A stretch of DNA of 64,000 bases from Iris pallida (Eukaryota; Streptophyta; Magnoliopsida; Asparagales; Iridaceae). The DNA lies in NCBI GenBank assembly GCA_029216955.1, contig JANAVB010015600.1, positions 24,446,538 through 24,510,537 on the forward strand. The letters run 5' to 3'. Under the pieces are notes generated by a model that worked only from the letters and a program-made list of their open reading frames with translations, was not told the origin of the DNA and ran no database searches. Below are positions 54,221-64,000 of this stretch, piece by piece; the stretch's first letter is position 1, and every line of letters starts with the position of its first letter. Position numbers and translations under genes: made by a program.

Positions 54221-55233
54221 TGTTGACCCAAACTGGATCGCAGTCAACCTAATCTTGATAATTAACAATTCGATATTTGACATGATCCAACTGGACACAT
54301 AAATTGTCATCAAAACTACAAATCAAACGACTAGCACATATCAAGTCAGACAATCATCATCGACGACTGCTCGACGTATACTGCTGGAACTTATCATCGG
54401 AAGTCTGTATTTTTACATTTTTATTTGAGTCTAGGCTATTGTAAGTTGAGTCGCACTGAGTACCTCAACCATTGACTAGATAACCAAAAAGCCCCACAAA
54501 CAAAAAGCCAAACTGCCAAAGCCCAATAGCCCATTGAGCATTCTGTCTCCTAGGAGGCAGAGTTCGGGCCGAACTCTGCTCCCACACAGAGTTCGGGCCA
54601 AACTCTGTCTCCTAATTTACAGGAGCTAATTTTTAGGGATTACTCATTACAAGTTGTCCAACGGCCATAATTTTTGAATTTTGGACAGAGTTTTGGCCGA
54701 ACTCTGCCTTCCAGGACTAGTATGTATAGGCACCATTTTCTTACATTTTAATTCATCCAATCTTTTCATCTCTTCTCTCTTATAGCCTATAGATCCTAAA
54801 GAGCCATACTCTTCTCATCTACTAGCTACAAAACTTCCCAAGCCTACAAGGTGCTCGGTACGAGTCAATTAGAAGTTTTGTGAAAGAGTTTTGAAGAAGT
54901 CAGTTGGACAATTCTAAGTTTCGCCTCAGCGATCTTTCAAGAAGTTGGCGTGCACTTCTGTGTAAAGGCATGTGGTTGTAAAGCTATTTCACAAATAATG
55001 GATTTCAATCCTGAGCTAGAGTTCTCAGGCCTGGACTAGTCCTCCACGAGGAAAACCAGGTTAAAAATTGGTGTCTGCGTATGCTTTCTGATCTCTATTT
55101 AATTTCCGCAATTGTACTCTGATTATTTATTTACTAGGTGGGATTAAATAGAGTTGATTTTTTAATTGATCATTATTGTCACAAGTACTATATTCACCCC
55201 CTCCCCCCTCTAGAGTTGCCTACATGTACTTCA
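54221..55233 (+). repeat. E2 5' LTR
   Basis: TGTTGACCC to GTACTTCA, 1013 bp. Palindromes at about 54557-54612 and 54685-54707. The TATA position reads TATGTATA (near 54722), against TATATATA in the 3' LTR. Confidence 0.93.
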
Positions 55234-55235
55234 AT

Positions 55236-55247
55236 TGGAATCAGAGC
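55236..55247 (+). other. E2 primer-binding site
   Basis: TGGAATCAGAGC, one base different from the usual TGGTATCAGAGC. Confidence 0.8.
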
Positions 55248-55289
55248 TCTGTTCTCTTGATACAGGACTTACATCCTAGAGTTGATCCA

Positions 55290-57268
55290 TAGCAACCACA
55301 CAACCCATCTCTACCAACTTTGGTGAGGGTCAATCCACAAATAGGCCACCCCTATTTGATGGGACCAAATACACATATTGAAAGACTAGAATGAGTTTTT
55401 ATCTTAAGTCTCTAGACTTTGACCTGTGGACTGTAGTCACTGATGGCTACAAGAAACATCCCAGAATAACTGTCGAAGGAATTCTCGTCGAGAAACCCAC
55501 GACAAGTATACAGATCAGGAGAAGAAACAGGCAAGTCTAGACGCTAGGACTATTAATGCTCTTTTCTGTGCCATAGACAGGACTGAATTCAACAGGGTCT
55601 CCACATGCACCACCTCGCATAAAGTATGGAAGCTTTTGGAGGTGACTCATGAAGGGACCACGTAAGTCAAAGAATCAAAAGTCAGCCGTCTGACACAGGA
55701 GTACGAGGCTTTCAAGATGAAGCCTAATGAGACGATCACTCAAATGTTCACCAGATTCCTCGACATCATCAACCCGCTATATTCTCTTAGAAACGATTAT
55801 TCCAACCATGAGAAGATACGTAAAGTGCTACGAGGATTGTCGAAGGTTTGGAACCCCAAAGTCACGGCGATCATCGAAGGCAATAATCTTACGGCGATGT
55901 CACTAGAAACGTTGATGGGCAAGTTGATCACACATGAGCTCGATCTAAAAGACTTCGAAGAAATAGCTCCAAAAGAGAAGGAGATTGCATTGAGAGCTCA
56001 TCACCGAAGAACCAGCTCAGAAGACACCGATGATGACGACTCCGAAGGTGACGATCAAGCTCTCTAAGTTTGAAACATCAAAAAATTTTTACGCTTCAAC
56101 AAAAAAAAGAGAGAACAAAGCGACGATGAGGAAGAACCCACCTGCTTCGGATGCAAAAAGATGGGACATGTCAAGAAAGATTGTCCCTTAGCAAAGAAGG
56201 AAAGCAGATATGAGAAGCCATACAAAAAGCCAACCACAAGGAAGTATGCCAACACTAGCATCTGGCATAAAAGTGAGGCTAGTGATTCAGACGAGGAAGA
56301 AGACTCTCCACAAAACACGGCTAACGTCTGTCTAATGGCGACTTCCGAAAAGGTAGAAGATTCTTTTGATAATTTCTCTTTTGATGAACTTGGTGATGCT
56401 TTAGGTGATCTACTTGATGATCACAAAAAGGTAATCAATAAATATAAACATACAAAGGATAAGATCAAGGACTACGAAACCGAGATCCATAGACTTTCAT
56501 GTTTACTAGAAGATGTTAGAAACACTACACCCAGGGAAATCACTGAAGAGGTATCCAAGCTTAAATTAAGCTTACACGATGCCGAATCAGTCATTAGGAA
56601 ACAAACACTTGAGATAACAACATTAAACAAAGAACTTACTGAAGAGAAAAACAAGTTAAAAATTACTACAGGTAGAATACATGGTCTTACTGCTAAATAT
56701 GATGAGTTGAATGCTGTCTCTAAAAAATTATAGATTAAACTGGGCAAGCAGGTTATTCAACCACAAGTTCAGTCTCAAAGTCACAATACGTACAAACACG
56801 TACCAACTCAACACAAAAAGGCACGTCCCCACAAGAACACTCTTCCACGTGCTAAATAAAATTATGCTTTCAGGTACACCTATTCATATGCAGCACATAA
56901 GACACATACACGTAATCATTATCATCATCATGCTGCTGCACACAGTCATTATAATCATTATAGTTACCCTGCTGCTGCACAGAGTCACTATGATCATTAT
57001 AGTTACCATGTTGCTGCACACAATCACCATACTCACTCTATTGTTGCACGTAGCTATCATCACCCTACCTATAGACATCACTATCAATATGCTCCTAGCA
57101 TAAATGTGCATGCTAGATGTACATATTGTAACCTACATGGACACATTTCTCCATAATGTAAGATTAGGAGATTAGTTGATAGAAATATATACGCATGGGT
57201 ACCAAAGTCTAACCTCTCAGGACCCAAAAGAATCTGGGTACCAAAGGTCACATCTACTCGTAGTGTAG
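55290..57268 (+). pseudogene. E2 gag
   Basis: The start codon appears changed to ATA. The N-domain is broken by stops and a frame change near 55500. From 55717 it reads MKPNETITQMFTRFLDIINP, TLMGKLITHELDL, an acidic stretch, then knuckle CFGCKKMGHVKKDC (56143-56184). A coiled-coil segment follows (ITEEVSKLKLSLHDAES, LEITTLNKELTEEKNK), then His/Tyr-rich repeats (about 56930-57050) and a second knuckle opening CTYCNLHGH (57118-57159) with a TAA in its spacer. Two knuckles flanking a coiled coil is a long gag for a copia element, as known for SIRE. Confidence 0.82.
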
Positions 57269-58862
57269 GTGGACCTTCCCTCCTCAACTAGAAGCAGGTG
57301 GATTCTCGATAGTGGGTGCTCGTGCCATATGACTGGAAATACAAATCTATTCACAACACTATCGATGAAAAAGGAAGGATACGTTTCCTTCGACAATAAC
57401 CTTAAAGGCTACAACATAGGTAACGATACAATTGGTTTTCCTCCTTCTTCTGCCATTAACGATGTCTGTTTAGCGACCGAGTTAAAGCATAACTTGCTCA
57501 GCATTAGTCATCTTGCTGATCACGGTTATGATATTAACTTCGGGAAAACTAAATGCTTTATCTATGATTGATCAACTGGATACATCGCTTTTGAGGGGAT
57601 AAGGGAAGATAACATTTATATTTTCTATCAATCTAGTGATACTAATAATACAGGAAGATGCCTTTACGCTCACAAAGATAAAAAGCTCCTATGGCATCAG
57701 CGTCTTGATCATGCCAATATGGATACTATATCCAGATTATCCACCAAGAAGCTAGTCAGAGGACTGTCGGATATCACATTCAAGAAAGACACGGTATGTG
57801 CCGAATATGAAAAGAATAAGGCTACCAAATCTTCATTTAAATCCATAAATACTGTAATACTATCCGACCTTTGCAATTACTTCATATGGACTTATTTGGT
57901 CCTACTAGAGTAGCCAATCTTGGCGAAAACTCTATACTTTTGTTATTGTAGATGATTTTTCAAGATTCACATGGGTTTTCTTTCTTACAAACAAAAGTGA
58001 TACAATTTCTGTTTTCAAAATATTTGCTAAAAAGGTCCAAACCAAAAAAAACTACATGATTACTCGCATCCGAAGTGATCATGGTGGCGAATTCGAAAAT
58101 TCTAATTTTGAAAACTTTTGTGATTCAAATGGTTTTAGTCATAAATTTTCGTGTCCACGAACTCCTCAACAAAATGGTGTTGTGGAGCGGAAGAATAGAA
58201 CTCTTTGCGATATGGCTAGAGTTATGCTAAATCAATTCTCTCTTCCGGAATACTTTTGGGCAGAAGCTGTCAGCACAGTGTGCCATGTTTTGAATCGAGT
58301 GTTAATTCGACCCATTTTGAAGAAGACACCATATTAGCTTTGGTTTGGTAGGACTCCTAATGTTTCTTATTTTAGAGTGTTCGGTTGTCGCTGCTTTATC
58401 CCGAATACCAAAGACAACTTAGGCAAATTTGATGCCAAAGCTGACGAAGGTATTCATCTTGGCTATGCGGCCAAGAGTAAGGGATATGGAGTGTTCAACA
58501 AATGCTCCATGATTGTTGAAGAGTCTACTAATGTAACTTTTAATGAGGACAATAGTACAGCTGTTATTCCCGACGACGATGATGAACTATCTACTTCGAC
58601 ATCAATAAATACGACGTCCGAAACCAGCTCTCCGAAGAAATTACCAAAGAAGTTCCAATTTACTCCCTCTCATCCAAAGGACTTGGTAATAGGTGAAATA
58701 TCAAAAGGGGTAACTACTCGATTCTCTGTAAGAGATACTATAGCTAGCACTACATTCATTTCTCAAATAGAACCAAAAAATGTTTTAGAAGCTTTTAATG
58801 ATGAATTTTGGATTTCCACGATGCAAGAAGAAGTCAACCAATTTGAGAGAAGCCAAGTTTAG
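57269..58862 (+). pseudogene. E2 protease and integrase
   Basis: The protease motif is intact (WILDSGCSCHMTGN). ATELKHNLLSISHLADHGYD follows, with a TGA at 57569-57571. The HHCC site is partly changed (the CxxC reads CAEYEKNK). Frameshifts near 57855-57950 cross the first integrase aspartate (DLFGP). The core continues with RSDHGGEFEN and PQQNGVVERKN, then a TAG near 58335 and the C-terminal part (FDAKADEGIHLGYA). Another TAG follows at 58860-58862. Confidence 0.85.
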
Positions 58863-60260
58863 GAACTTGTTCCTAAACCTACTGGCCACTCAATAATTGG
58901 CACTAAATGGGTTTTCGTAACAAAGTAAACGAGGACGGTTCAGTCACTCGCAACAAAGCTCGTCTCGTAGCCCAAGGATACAATCAGGAGGAGGGCATCG
59001 ATTATGATGAGACGTATGCTCCTGTTGACCGACTAGAATCCATTTGGATGCTTTGCATATTTGCAAATTTTCAAAACTTTAAACTTTTCCAAATGGATGT
59101 GAAAAGTGCTTTTCTAAACGGTTTTATCAAAGAAGAGGTTTTTGTCAAACAACCACCTGGTTTCGAAAATCATAAATTTTTCGACCACGTTTTCAAACTT
59201 AGGAAAGCTCTCTATGGCCTCAAAGAAGCTCCTCGAGCGTGGTATGATTATCTGAGTACTTTCTTACTAGATAAAGGTTTTTCAAAAGGGAAAGTCGATA
59301 CTACACTGTTTATAAAATCTCTTGATGACACAATTCTTTTAGTACAAATATTTGTTGATGATATTATTTTTGGGTCTACTAATGATGGTCTATGCAAGGA
59401 ATTTGCCAAGTGTATGCAGAATGATTGCAAGATGAGCATGATAGAGGAGCTCAACTACTTCCTTGTATTGCAAATCAAATAACTCTCGTAAGGCATCTTC
59501 ATCAGTCAATCAAAATATGATAAGGACATGGTGAAGAAGTTTGAGCTAGACAGCATCCAACCGTTCAGCACCCCTATGGCTACTACCACAAAGCTGGAAC
59601 CTGATAAAAGTAGCAAACCGGTCGATCAACGTAAGTATCGAGGTATGATTGGTAGTTTTTTATATTTAACTGCTAGTTGCCCTGACATTATGTTCAGTGT
59701 TTGCTTATGTGCTAGATACCAAGCCAATCCTAAGGAATCACACAAGACCGCAGTTAAGCATATCATTAAATACCTTAAAGAAACTATTACGGTAGGCTTG
59801 TGGTATACCAAAACTACTTTCTTTGACTTAATCGGATATTCCGATGCTGATTTTGCAGGATGCAAAGTCGACCGTAAGAGTACCAGCGGCACGTGTCATT
59901 TGCTAGGAAAGGCGTTAGTCTCATGGTTTAGCAAGAAGCAGAACTCTGTCGCACTATCCTCTACAGAAGCTGAATACATCGCAGTTAGTTGTTGTTGTGT
60001 ACAAATTTTGTAGATGCAACAAACCCTCGAAGACTACAACTTATGTTTCAAGCATATACCTATTTTCTGTGATAACACTAGTGCCATTAATCTGACTAAG
60101 AATCTAGTTTGCCACTCACGCACTTAGCACATAGAAATTAGACATCACTTTTTGTGTGATCATCAACAGCAAGGCACGATTCATTTAGAATTCATAAAAA
60201 CCGAACATCAGCTAGCAAGGCACGATTCATTTAGAATTCATAAAAGTCTAAGCGACACGG
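58863..60260 (+). pseudogene. E2 reverse transcriptase and RNase H
   Basis: After a frame change near 58910: KARLVAQGYNQEEGIDYDET, QMDVKSAFLNGFIKEEVFVK, KALYGLKEAPRAWYD and FVDDIIFGSTN. A TAA at 59480-59482. RNase H has SDADFAGCKVDRKSTSG and VALSSTEAEYIAVS. The C-terminus (from HQLA) is lost through a deletion with a local duplication near 60200-60240. Confidence 0.87.
60185..60245 (+). repeat. Direct duplication at a deletion junction in E2
   Basis: AAGGCACGATTCATTTAGAA is present at about 60171 and 60217. Relative to E1, the sequence encoding DFFTKPLAEERF and following bases is missing between them. Confidence 0.8.
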
Positions 60261-60839
60261 TGCACTAGTCTTCGGACTACCGCTAGCTGGAATCTGGCCC
60301 CTACAGCTACCCCATGACAGTTTTCATCGTAATGGTCGTTGTCTTAAATCCTTATTTATTATATGGTTTAATTTCATTCATGACTTAGCTAATTCAAACT
60401 TTGAAAATTCTATTCGATTTCCACCAATACTTAGCCATTTTCAACCTTTTCTTTGTTCTGTGCCCATGGAGGCAGAGTTCGGGCCAAACTCTGCCCAATA
60501 CAGAGTTCGGGCCGAACTCTGTGTCCTTGGTCACAGAACCTTCAATGCTTCTCAGCCATCCATTGATTTGATTCGACGGTCCAGATTCAACCCGCTTGGC
60601 TTCTCCTAACCACCTTAAACCGTAGATACAACCCTCTTTCTACATTTTATTCTTCTTTTACCTTCCTCCAAACACAATTTTCTTAAACCCTAACCCTAGA
60701 AACTCCACTTTTTGTGTTCTTTTTCTTCCCAAAATCAAGATTTTCAGCTTTTGAAGGGATCTCTTCCATCTTTTCTCATCTTTGTGAGGTATAATTTCAT
60801 ATTCCTCTCTATTTCCTTTTCAAGTATTTTAAATTCTCC
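60261..60839 (+). promoter_or_regulatory. E2 spacer before the extra gene, with LTR-like palindromes
   Basis: Non-coding. Two GTTCGGGCC-centred palindromes at about 60472-60525 (the first with a single mismatch). A T- and C-rich leader ends at the ATG. The region is nearly the same as 49360-49932 in E1, so it is a conserved part of the family. Confidence 0.6.
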
Positions 60840-62081
60840 ATGGCTCAAAGACCCTTTGGAAGAGACAAGAGAAGAAGGAGTGAAGGTACATCATCTTCCA
60901 ATCCTCTTCCTCCTCTTGCTCCTCCAATCTATCCACTTTTTAATCCACCACAACCTCATAACATCAACACATTCAATAAACAAATTTTTGTGTCATTGGA
61001 GGTTTCCAATGAATGGTTTAATAACTTTCGTTCACAGAGTGTGTATGCCGGTCATCCGATCAATTTCACCATATTTTCGGCTTATGATTTATTATTCCAT
61101 GAACTTTGTTTAGATGAGTTAGTTTCTACATCATCTCTTATCTATTTGAGTGCTATCCAAATATTTTACTGTAATCTAACCTTTGACGACACACGAATCT
61201 ATTCTCGTGTCGCCGGTATCGACATAACATTTGATGATTTTGAGCTTGCGGAATATCTCGAGATTCCGGAACCCAATTCTTGGAAGAAACTTGTCGATGC
61301 ACGCAAGTTTCAATTTCCCGATGGATCGTCACCTGAAAGTTTCAAGGATGATTTGTGTACTCCCAACACTTGTTCACGCAAGCTACGGGCTAAATATCTT
61401 AACCCGTATTTCAATGAACTTCATCGTATCATTTTCTCTACGATCTTGCCCAAAGCGAGATCGACCGATGAAGTATCTTATATTGAGATCTCTGCACTTT
61501 ACCATCTCCACTTCCATGTCCCTTTTAACTTTTCGTGCACTATGATGGACTGGATGATTAGTGCACGAAAAAGACCCCGATCATTGGTCTACGCCCTATA
61601 TTTGTCAATGATTTTTTGTGCGTTCCATGTTCCCCTTGATGAGTGCCAGTTCCTTCCTGCCCCTGCCTATCTGTCTAAGGCACGGCGGCTTCCAGCAGCT
61701 GTTGAGTCTCCTGCTGAGTCTGATGCTCAAGTTGATCCTCCTGCTCTTAGCCAACCTGCGCCCGAGCCCCCTGCTACTCTTGACTCCATTCAGGCCATGT
61801 TGTGTGATTGTTTCTGCTTGGAGGACGATCGCTAGACTCAGATGGACTATCGTACCACCTTACAGATGGCGGCCATCAGCAACACTCTGTATGACATCCA
61901 GTACTCCTTGGCTTCTCATCCTACAGTATCTTACCCCATGGTATGGGACCTTTCTCGCGAAGGTTGCCGTATCGAAGACACCTGGGTCAAGAGGTATTTG
62001 GATCCAGATGCAGCGTTTGTTGATCCTCGTCGCTCTGCCAGCGACCCATCCGACTCTGCTGGTCCTTCCCGTGCTATGTGA
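60840..62081 (+). pseudogene. E2 extra gene after pol (plant transposon protein-like)
   Basis: ATG at 60840 begins MAQRPFGRDKRRRSEGTSSS: basic and Ser-rich, then Pro-rich. The body includes FTIFSAYDLLFHELCLDELV, DDTRIYSRVAGIDITFDDF, and LRAKYLNPYFNELHRIIFS followed by TILPKARS. The latter resembles the region of plant retroelement proteins annotated as putative plant transposon protein (a helical domain with RYL...HHII...LPR text). The function is unknown. No signal peptide or clear membrane helix is seen, so envelope function is unlikely. A TAG at 61833-61835 interrupts it; the frame then continues to TGA at 62079-62081. Confidence 0.72.
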
Positions 62082-62515
62082 CGGCCGTGGTCCATTTTAT
62101 GATGCTGCTGATGCTTAGGATTTTTTTATGCACTTTGTCATTTTTATTCAATGATTATGTAGTTGAACACTTTGCTTAGTACTACTTTATGATCATATGG
62201 CTTTTATGTCGATTATTTTTATTAGTTATCTCTTACGTTGGACTTGAGCTTGGTTGTGTGATTGCATATTTTCTCCATGGTTATTATTTATGGGGGAGCT
62301 TCTATTTCATTTTGCAAAATGTCAAAGAGGGAGAATATATGTGATATTTGCTTAACCAATTTTTGGATAAATACTTGTTCTTATTGTTTGGACTAGTACT
62401 TGTATCAGGACTTCTCTATTTATGGGGAACCGAAATGTCCATCTATGTGGGAGCAATATATGTGTCCAGGTATGAATGTTACGACACACAAATATCGTAA
62501 TTTTGTCAATTATCG
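62082..62515 (+). other. E2 3' untranslated region
   Basis: AT-rich, T-rich DNA between the extra gene and the LTR, with no coding frame. GAGGGAGAATATATG near 62328 is a second purine-rich run. Confidence 0.6.
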
Positions 62516-62528
62516 AAATGGAGGAGAT
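62516..62528 (+). other. E2 polypurine tract
   Basis: AAATGGAGGAGAT directly before the TGTTGACC start of the 3' LTR. Confidence 0.7.
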
Positions 62529-63530
62529 TGTTGACCCAAACTGGATCGCAGTCAACCTAATCTTGATAATTAACAATTCGATATTTGACATGATCCAATC
62601 GACACATAAATTGTCATCTAAACTACAAATCAGACGAATAACACATATCAAGTCAAACAATCATCATCGACGACTGCTCGACGTATACTACTGGAACTTG
62701 TCATCGGAAGTCTGTATTTCTATATTTTTATTTGAGACTAGGCTATTGTAAGTTGACTCGTACTGAGTACCTCAACCATAGACTAGATAAACAAAAAGCC
62801 CCACAAACAAAAAGCCAAACTGCCAAAGCCCATTGAGCATTCTGTCTCCTAGGAGGCAGATTTCGGGCCGAACTCTGCCCCCACACAAAGTTCGGGCCGA
62901 ACTCTGTCTCCTAATTTCTAAGAGCTAATTTTTAGGGATTGCTCATTGCAAGTTGTCCAACGGCCATAATTTTTGAATTTTTGACAGAGTTCTGGCCGAA
63001 CTCTGCCTCCCAGGACTAGTATATATAGGCACCCTTTTCTTCCATTTTAATTCATCCAATCTTCTCATCTCTTCTCTCTTATAGCCTATACATCCTAAAG
63101 AGCCATACTCTTCTCATCTACTAGCCACAAAACTTTCCAAGCCTACAAGGTGCTCGGTGCGAGTCAATTAGAAGTTTTGTGCAAGAGTCTTGAAGAAGTC
63201 ACTTAGACAATTCCAAGTTTCGCCTCAGCGATCTTTCAAGAAGTTGGTGTACCCTTCTTTGTAAAGGCAAGTGGTTGTAAAGCTATTTCATAAATAGTGG
63301 ATTTCAATCCTGAGCTAGAGTTCTCAGGCCTGGACTAGTCTTCCACGAGGGAAACCAAGTTAAAAATTGCTGTGTCCGTGTATGCTTTCTGATCTCTATT
63401 TAATTTTTTGCAATTATACTCTGATTATTTATTTACTAGTTGGGATTGAATAGAGTTGATTTTTTAATTAATCATTATTGTCACAAGTACTCTATTCACC
63501 CCCCCTTTAGAGTTGCCTACACGTACTTCA
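62529..63530 (+). repeat. E2 3' LTR
   Basis: TGTTGACCC to GTACTTCA, 1002 bp, closely matching 54221-55233. Palindromes at about 62856-62910 and 62985-63007. TATATATA near 63020. Confidence 0.94.
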
Positions 63531-63535
63531 AGAAG
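63531..63535. repeat. Target-site duplication of E2, right copy (AGAAG)
   Basis: Matches 54216-54220 and restarts the E3 gag. Confidence 0.93.
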
Positions 63536-64000
63536 GTCCTCAAAGAGTACAAAGGTGAAATAGGAAGACTTATCGACCTACTAGATGAGGTTAGAAGTAG
63601 TAATAGTTCTAGTGAGATAGGTGAGCTTTCTTCTGTTAAGCTGTTATTATACGAGACCCAAAGACTACCCGAGGAGAAGGACAAGACCATTACCAAATTA
63701 GATGAAGACTTACTTAAAGAGAAGAAAATTCTCCATCAAGCTATTGTTAGAAATGATGTACTCACTGCTAAATATAGCTTGTTACATGACACCTCCAAAA
63801 AGTTGGAAACTAGGTTAGGAAAACCACCTGAAGTTGCTGCTTCCTACCCTAACACGTGTCACTTACTGAATCATTGGAACACGGTTAAACCTAACACTAT
63901 TAGACCTAACCGAACCAAACCTTTGCCCAAAAAGACAAATAGGCATGCATTCTTTTACACTAAAAAACCTAAACCTACCAACAATGCACAATACACTGCA
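63533..64000 (+). pseudogene. E3 gag, continued after E2
   Basis: Open to the window end, without an ATG because it is the inner part of gag. It reads KVLKEYKGEIGRLIDLLDEV, then Glu/Lys/Leu-rich text with heptad spacing (EEKDKTITKLDEDLLKEKK), then a Lys/Pro/Asn-rich stretch. It corresponds to the coiled-coil part of the E2 gag (about 56400-56730). Confidence 0.8.

Larger units (their letters stand above)
54221..63530 (+). mobile_element. Complete SIRE-like Ty1/copia element E2 (9,310 bp)
   Basis: LTRs 54221-55233 and 62529-63530, duplication AGAAG, and the full copia order gag, protease, integrase, RT, RNase H, with an extra gene after pol. It is inserted in gag of the related element E3. 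Several frameshifts and stops make it inactive as it stands. Confidence 0.95.

Noticed and set aside
60840..62081. Envelope protein gene, by its position after pol in a SIRE-like element
   Set aside because: No signal peptide, no clear membrane helix, no cleavage site; the text looks like a soluble, basic-N-terminal protein.

Overview
The window is plant nuclear DNA built almost entirely from LTR retrotransposons nested inside one another, plus one end of a CACTA DNA transposon. I see no ordinary host gene with confidence, no tRNA or rRNA gene and no organellar sequence. The evidence for a flowering plant is the element set: Tat-lineage Ty3/gypsy elements with two RNase H domains, SIRE-type Ty1/copia elements with an extra gene after pol, a long-LTR non-coding gypsy-like element, and a CACTA terminus. 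The species cannot be read from the sequence.

Layout, outermost first. A SIRE-like copia element (E1; visible part 45741-50402) is interrupted by a long-LTR, apparently non-coding element (D; visible 39242-45740). A CACTA transposon lies in D's 5' LTR (visible 35426-39241). A Tat gypsy element (C; 28054 to about 35425) lies in the CACTA. A second Tat element (A; 1-7671 and 25630-28053) lies in the reverse transcriptase of C. A third, complete Tat element (B; 7677-25624, 17.9 kb, duplication GTTCT) lies in the gag of A. The left parts of E1, D, CACTA, C and A should lie beyond base 1. To the right, 50403-51861 is unassigned. A third copia element (E3; 51862-54220, resuming at 63531) is split by a complete copia element (E2; 54221-63530, duplication AGAAG).

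Element B is the most informative unit. Read on the minus strand it has a 5' LTR, a primer-binding site that overlaps the gag start codon, and one gag-pol frame about 8.7 kb long broken only by nonsense codons: gag, a CHHC-type knuckle, protease, a G-patch-like segment, RT, RNase H, a second RNase H and integrase. Between integrase and the 3' LTR it carries a separate plus-strand gene (9445-14359) with its own TATA box, four exons with GT-AG introns and a poly(A) signal. That gene encodes a plant-mobile-domain-like protein with an acidic, NLS-like linker and a coiled-coil end. The 7-mer GCCGCAT is repeated many times in both LTRs, in intron 1 of the antisense gene and in gag. A and C show analogous arrays with different motifs (CACGCAG and TGCGCA) in LTR and gag, so the three share a variable-base-plus-CGCA pattern. 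The copia elements show a parallel design: an extra gene after pol whose leader carries the same GTTCGGGCCGAAC palindromes as the LTRs. I propose that an element-encoded protein may recognise element-specific motif arrays; this is inference, not demonstrated.
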